A stretch of 64,000 bases of DNA from Nostoc sp. FACHB-152 (GTDB lineage: Bacteria; Cyanobacteriota; Cyanobacteriia; Cyanobacteriales; Nostocaceae). Location of the stretch: assembly GCF_014697475.1 (NCBI RefSeq), contig NZ_JACJRV010000033.1, positions 1 through 64,000 on the forward strand. Reading direction: 5' to 3'. Both the position numbers and the translations under genes were made by a program. A model generated the notes under the pieces. The model worked only from the letters and a program-made list of their open reading frames with translations. It made no database searches and had not been told where the DNA came from. Below, one piece after another: positions 63,801 to 64,000 of the stretch; position 1 is the first letter of the stretch, and every line of letters starts with the position of its first letter.

Positions 63801-64000
63801 GCGGCTATGGTGCCGAAGGCATAGGTGGCGGCACAGGCGGGACAGGAACTGGCATCAGCAACAGTGGCGAAGTACTTACTGGGGATGGAGAAGATCAGAT
63901 TACTGGCACTGGTAAGGGTGGCAATGGTGGCAATGGAATTGGCGGCAGTGAGGGCTTCGGTGAAAACAACGGCAACGGCGGCAATGGTGGAGATGCAGTA
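60839..64000 (+). CDS. Giant glycine-rich repeat protein with RTX-like motifs (partial, runs off the window)
   Basis: The frame from the ATG at 60839 stays open for 1054 codons to the window edge, so the 3' end is missing. AGAGGA sits 8 bases upstream of the start. After about 65 residues (MAKLTIPPNFIGTPNVDTLI...) it consists of at least 24 tandem units of about 35-50 residues. Each has the core G-I-S-N-S-G-S-L-N-x-G-x-G-N-D-T-I-T-G-T-G, separated by variable Gly/Asn-rich spacers. The G-x-G-N-D pattern resembles calcium-binding RTX nonapeptides but is spaced once per unit, so a beta-roll or beta-helix is only inferred. No N-terminal signal peptide is seen; RTX proteins usually export from the C-terminus. 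A surface or secreted role is likely. Confidence 0.85.
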   Translation, partial: MAKLTIPPNFIGTPNVDTLIGEEVNTSPAIGIEILTGGLIRTGSGKDEITGIATGENILEGSNIAGTGTGISNSGSLNTEDENDTITGTGTGGNITGISDGSNFGGTGTGISNSGSLNAGKGNDTITGTGTGGNSEFGISDSSNFGSTGTGISNSGSLNAGDGNDTITGTGTGGKVNSVSDGKSGDGIGIANSGSLNAGDGNDTITGTGSSNNISGDPGGGIIGTGIGISNSGSLNAGGGNDAITGTGNGNNGPDLKDAAINGGNATGISNSGSLNAENGEDIITGTGTGGKGGTNRFGAGNGGTGTGISNSGSLNAGDAKDTIIGIGIGGSAGANYEGGKSGDGTGISNSGSLNTGDGNDTINGTGSGGNIFVGNGGDGIGISNSGSLNTEDGNDTINGTGNGGSIDERSVFANSGAGTGISNSGKLNAGNGEDTITGKGIGGSSNSVTSSLDGGTGIGISNIGSLDGGNGKDAIAGTGQGGNGSDANNGSSGYLSVAGNGGAGTGISNSGSFNGGEADDTITGTGKGGNSGKATQIWPFSISGVGGAGTGIGNNGSLNAGGGNDTIIGSGTGGSGANVTDNPATEGVVNFEARVGGAGTGISNIGSLNGGEGDDAIIGTGTGGNSDTIYYNTIGGAGTGISNIGSLNGGDGNDTIIGTGKGGSGSNFFSSSVNGGLGGAGTGISNIGSLNGGDGNDTITGFGTGGDNISSGEIGTGGVGTGISNNGSLNGGDGNDIITGTGKGGLNQNKNYRDDIGIGGAAIGISNSGSLDGGYGNDTITGTGTGSGSASGAVDGFGGEGTGISNSGSLNGGDGDDAITGTGKGGGDNGIESYGLTGTTAAAGTGINNSGSLNGGNGNDTITGTGKGGDGGPGRGGGNGDAGTGINNSGSLNGGDGNDTITGTGKGGDGAYGRGGGAGGAGTGISNSGSLNGGEGDDTITGIGKGGSSGEASLFYGKNGGAGIGISNNGAVDAGNGEDKITGIGTGGYGAEGIGGGTGGTGTGISNSGEVLTGDGEDQITGTGKGGNGGNGIGGSEGFGENNGNGGNGGDAV
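61033..64000 (+). repeat. Tandem coding repeat array (24 or more units)
   Basis: This is the DNA counterpart of the repeat region of the glycine-rich protein. Units are imperfect, and later ones have SLNGGDGND where early ones have SLNAGDGND, suggesting block duplication. The repetitive codon use opens long reading frames on the opposite strand, rich in Pro, Leu and Val, that are not genes. Confidence 0.85.

Overview
The window looks like chromosome of a filamentous, probably heterocyst-forming cyanobacterium (Nostocales). This is inferred from frequent HIP1 octamers (GCGATCGC), a heptanucleotide tandem repeat, AT-rich intergenic DNA with several small palindromic elements, and typical gene families: a giant Ser/Thr-His kinase, a peptidase-containing NHLP-type exporter, AAA-like ATPases and a receiver/thioredoxin-reductase fusion. 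I saw no rRNA, tRNA, CRISPR array, transposase or phage gene.

Layout. Bases 1-3052 hold the tail of an unidentified gene, a nitronate monooxygenase and a metallo-beta-lactamase-fold hydrolase. Bases 3212-17548 are one leftward exopolysaccharide locus of the Wzx/Wzy type: an initiating phospho-sugar transferase, seven glycosyltransferases (four GT2, three GT4), a flippase, a polymerase/ligase, a chain-length regulator without kinase domain, and a secreted protein of unknown family. A 20-codon reading frame with a perfect Shine-Dalgarno sequence lies inside this locus. Bases 17988-21741 carry signalling genes: a short pseudo-receiver-like protein, a NarL-type regulator and a membrane histidine kinase.

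Bases 21859-29953 form an NHLP-type peptide export module: an ABC permease/ATPase on the minus strand, and a double cyclic-nucleotide-binding protein, a HlyD-like adaptor and a C39 peptidase ABC transporter on the plus strand. No precursor peptide was recognised beside it. Bases 30104-37466 are leftward genes for a Tat-exported multicopper oxidase, a secreted PPC-like protein, an MFS transporter, a cyclic-nucleotide-binding histidine kinase and a receiver/thioredoxin-reductase fusion. The last two look like a signalling pair.

Bases 37778-47924 are leftward metabolic genes: an AGE-type epimerase with a C-terminal STAS domain, glycogen debranching enzyme GlgX, a PfpI/DJ-1 protein, and an unusual group of small-domain enzymes (carboxymuconolactone decarboxylase, EthD, VOC, NTF2/SnoaL). 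That group has been duplicated and partly fused into one 1001-residue protein. It is the most novel-looking metabolic system here.

Bases 49004-60551 are rightward genes: an AAA-like ATPase, a divergent carotenoid oxygenase, a 1804-residue Ser/Thr kinase-AAA-GAF-histidine kinase, a lone receiver, and a receiver-PAS-AAA-like fusion. Together they suggest a phosphorelay. From 60839 to the window edge runs an incomplete gene for a glycine-rich protein with at least 24 copies of a repeat resembling a calcium-binding RTX motif. Several MITE-like inverted-repeat elements sit between genes, one of them in two copies.
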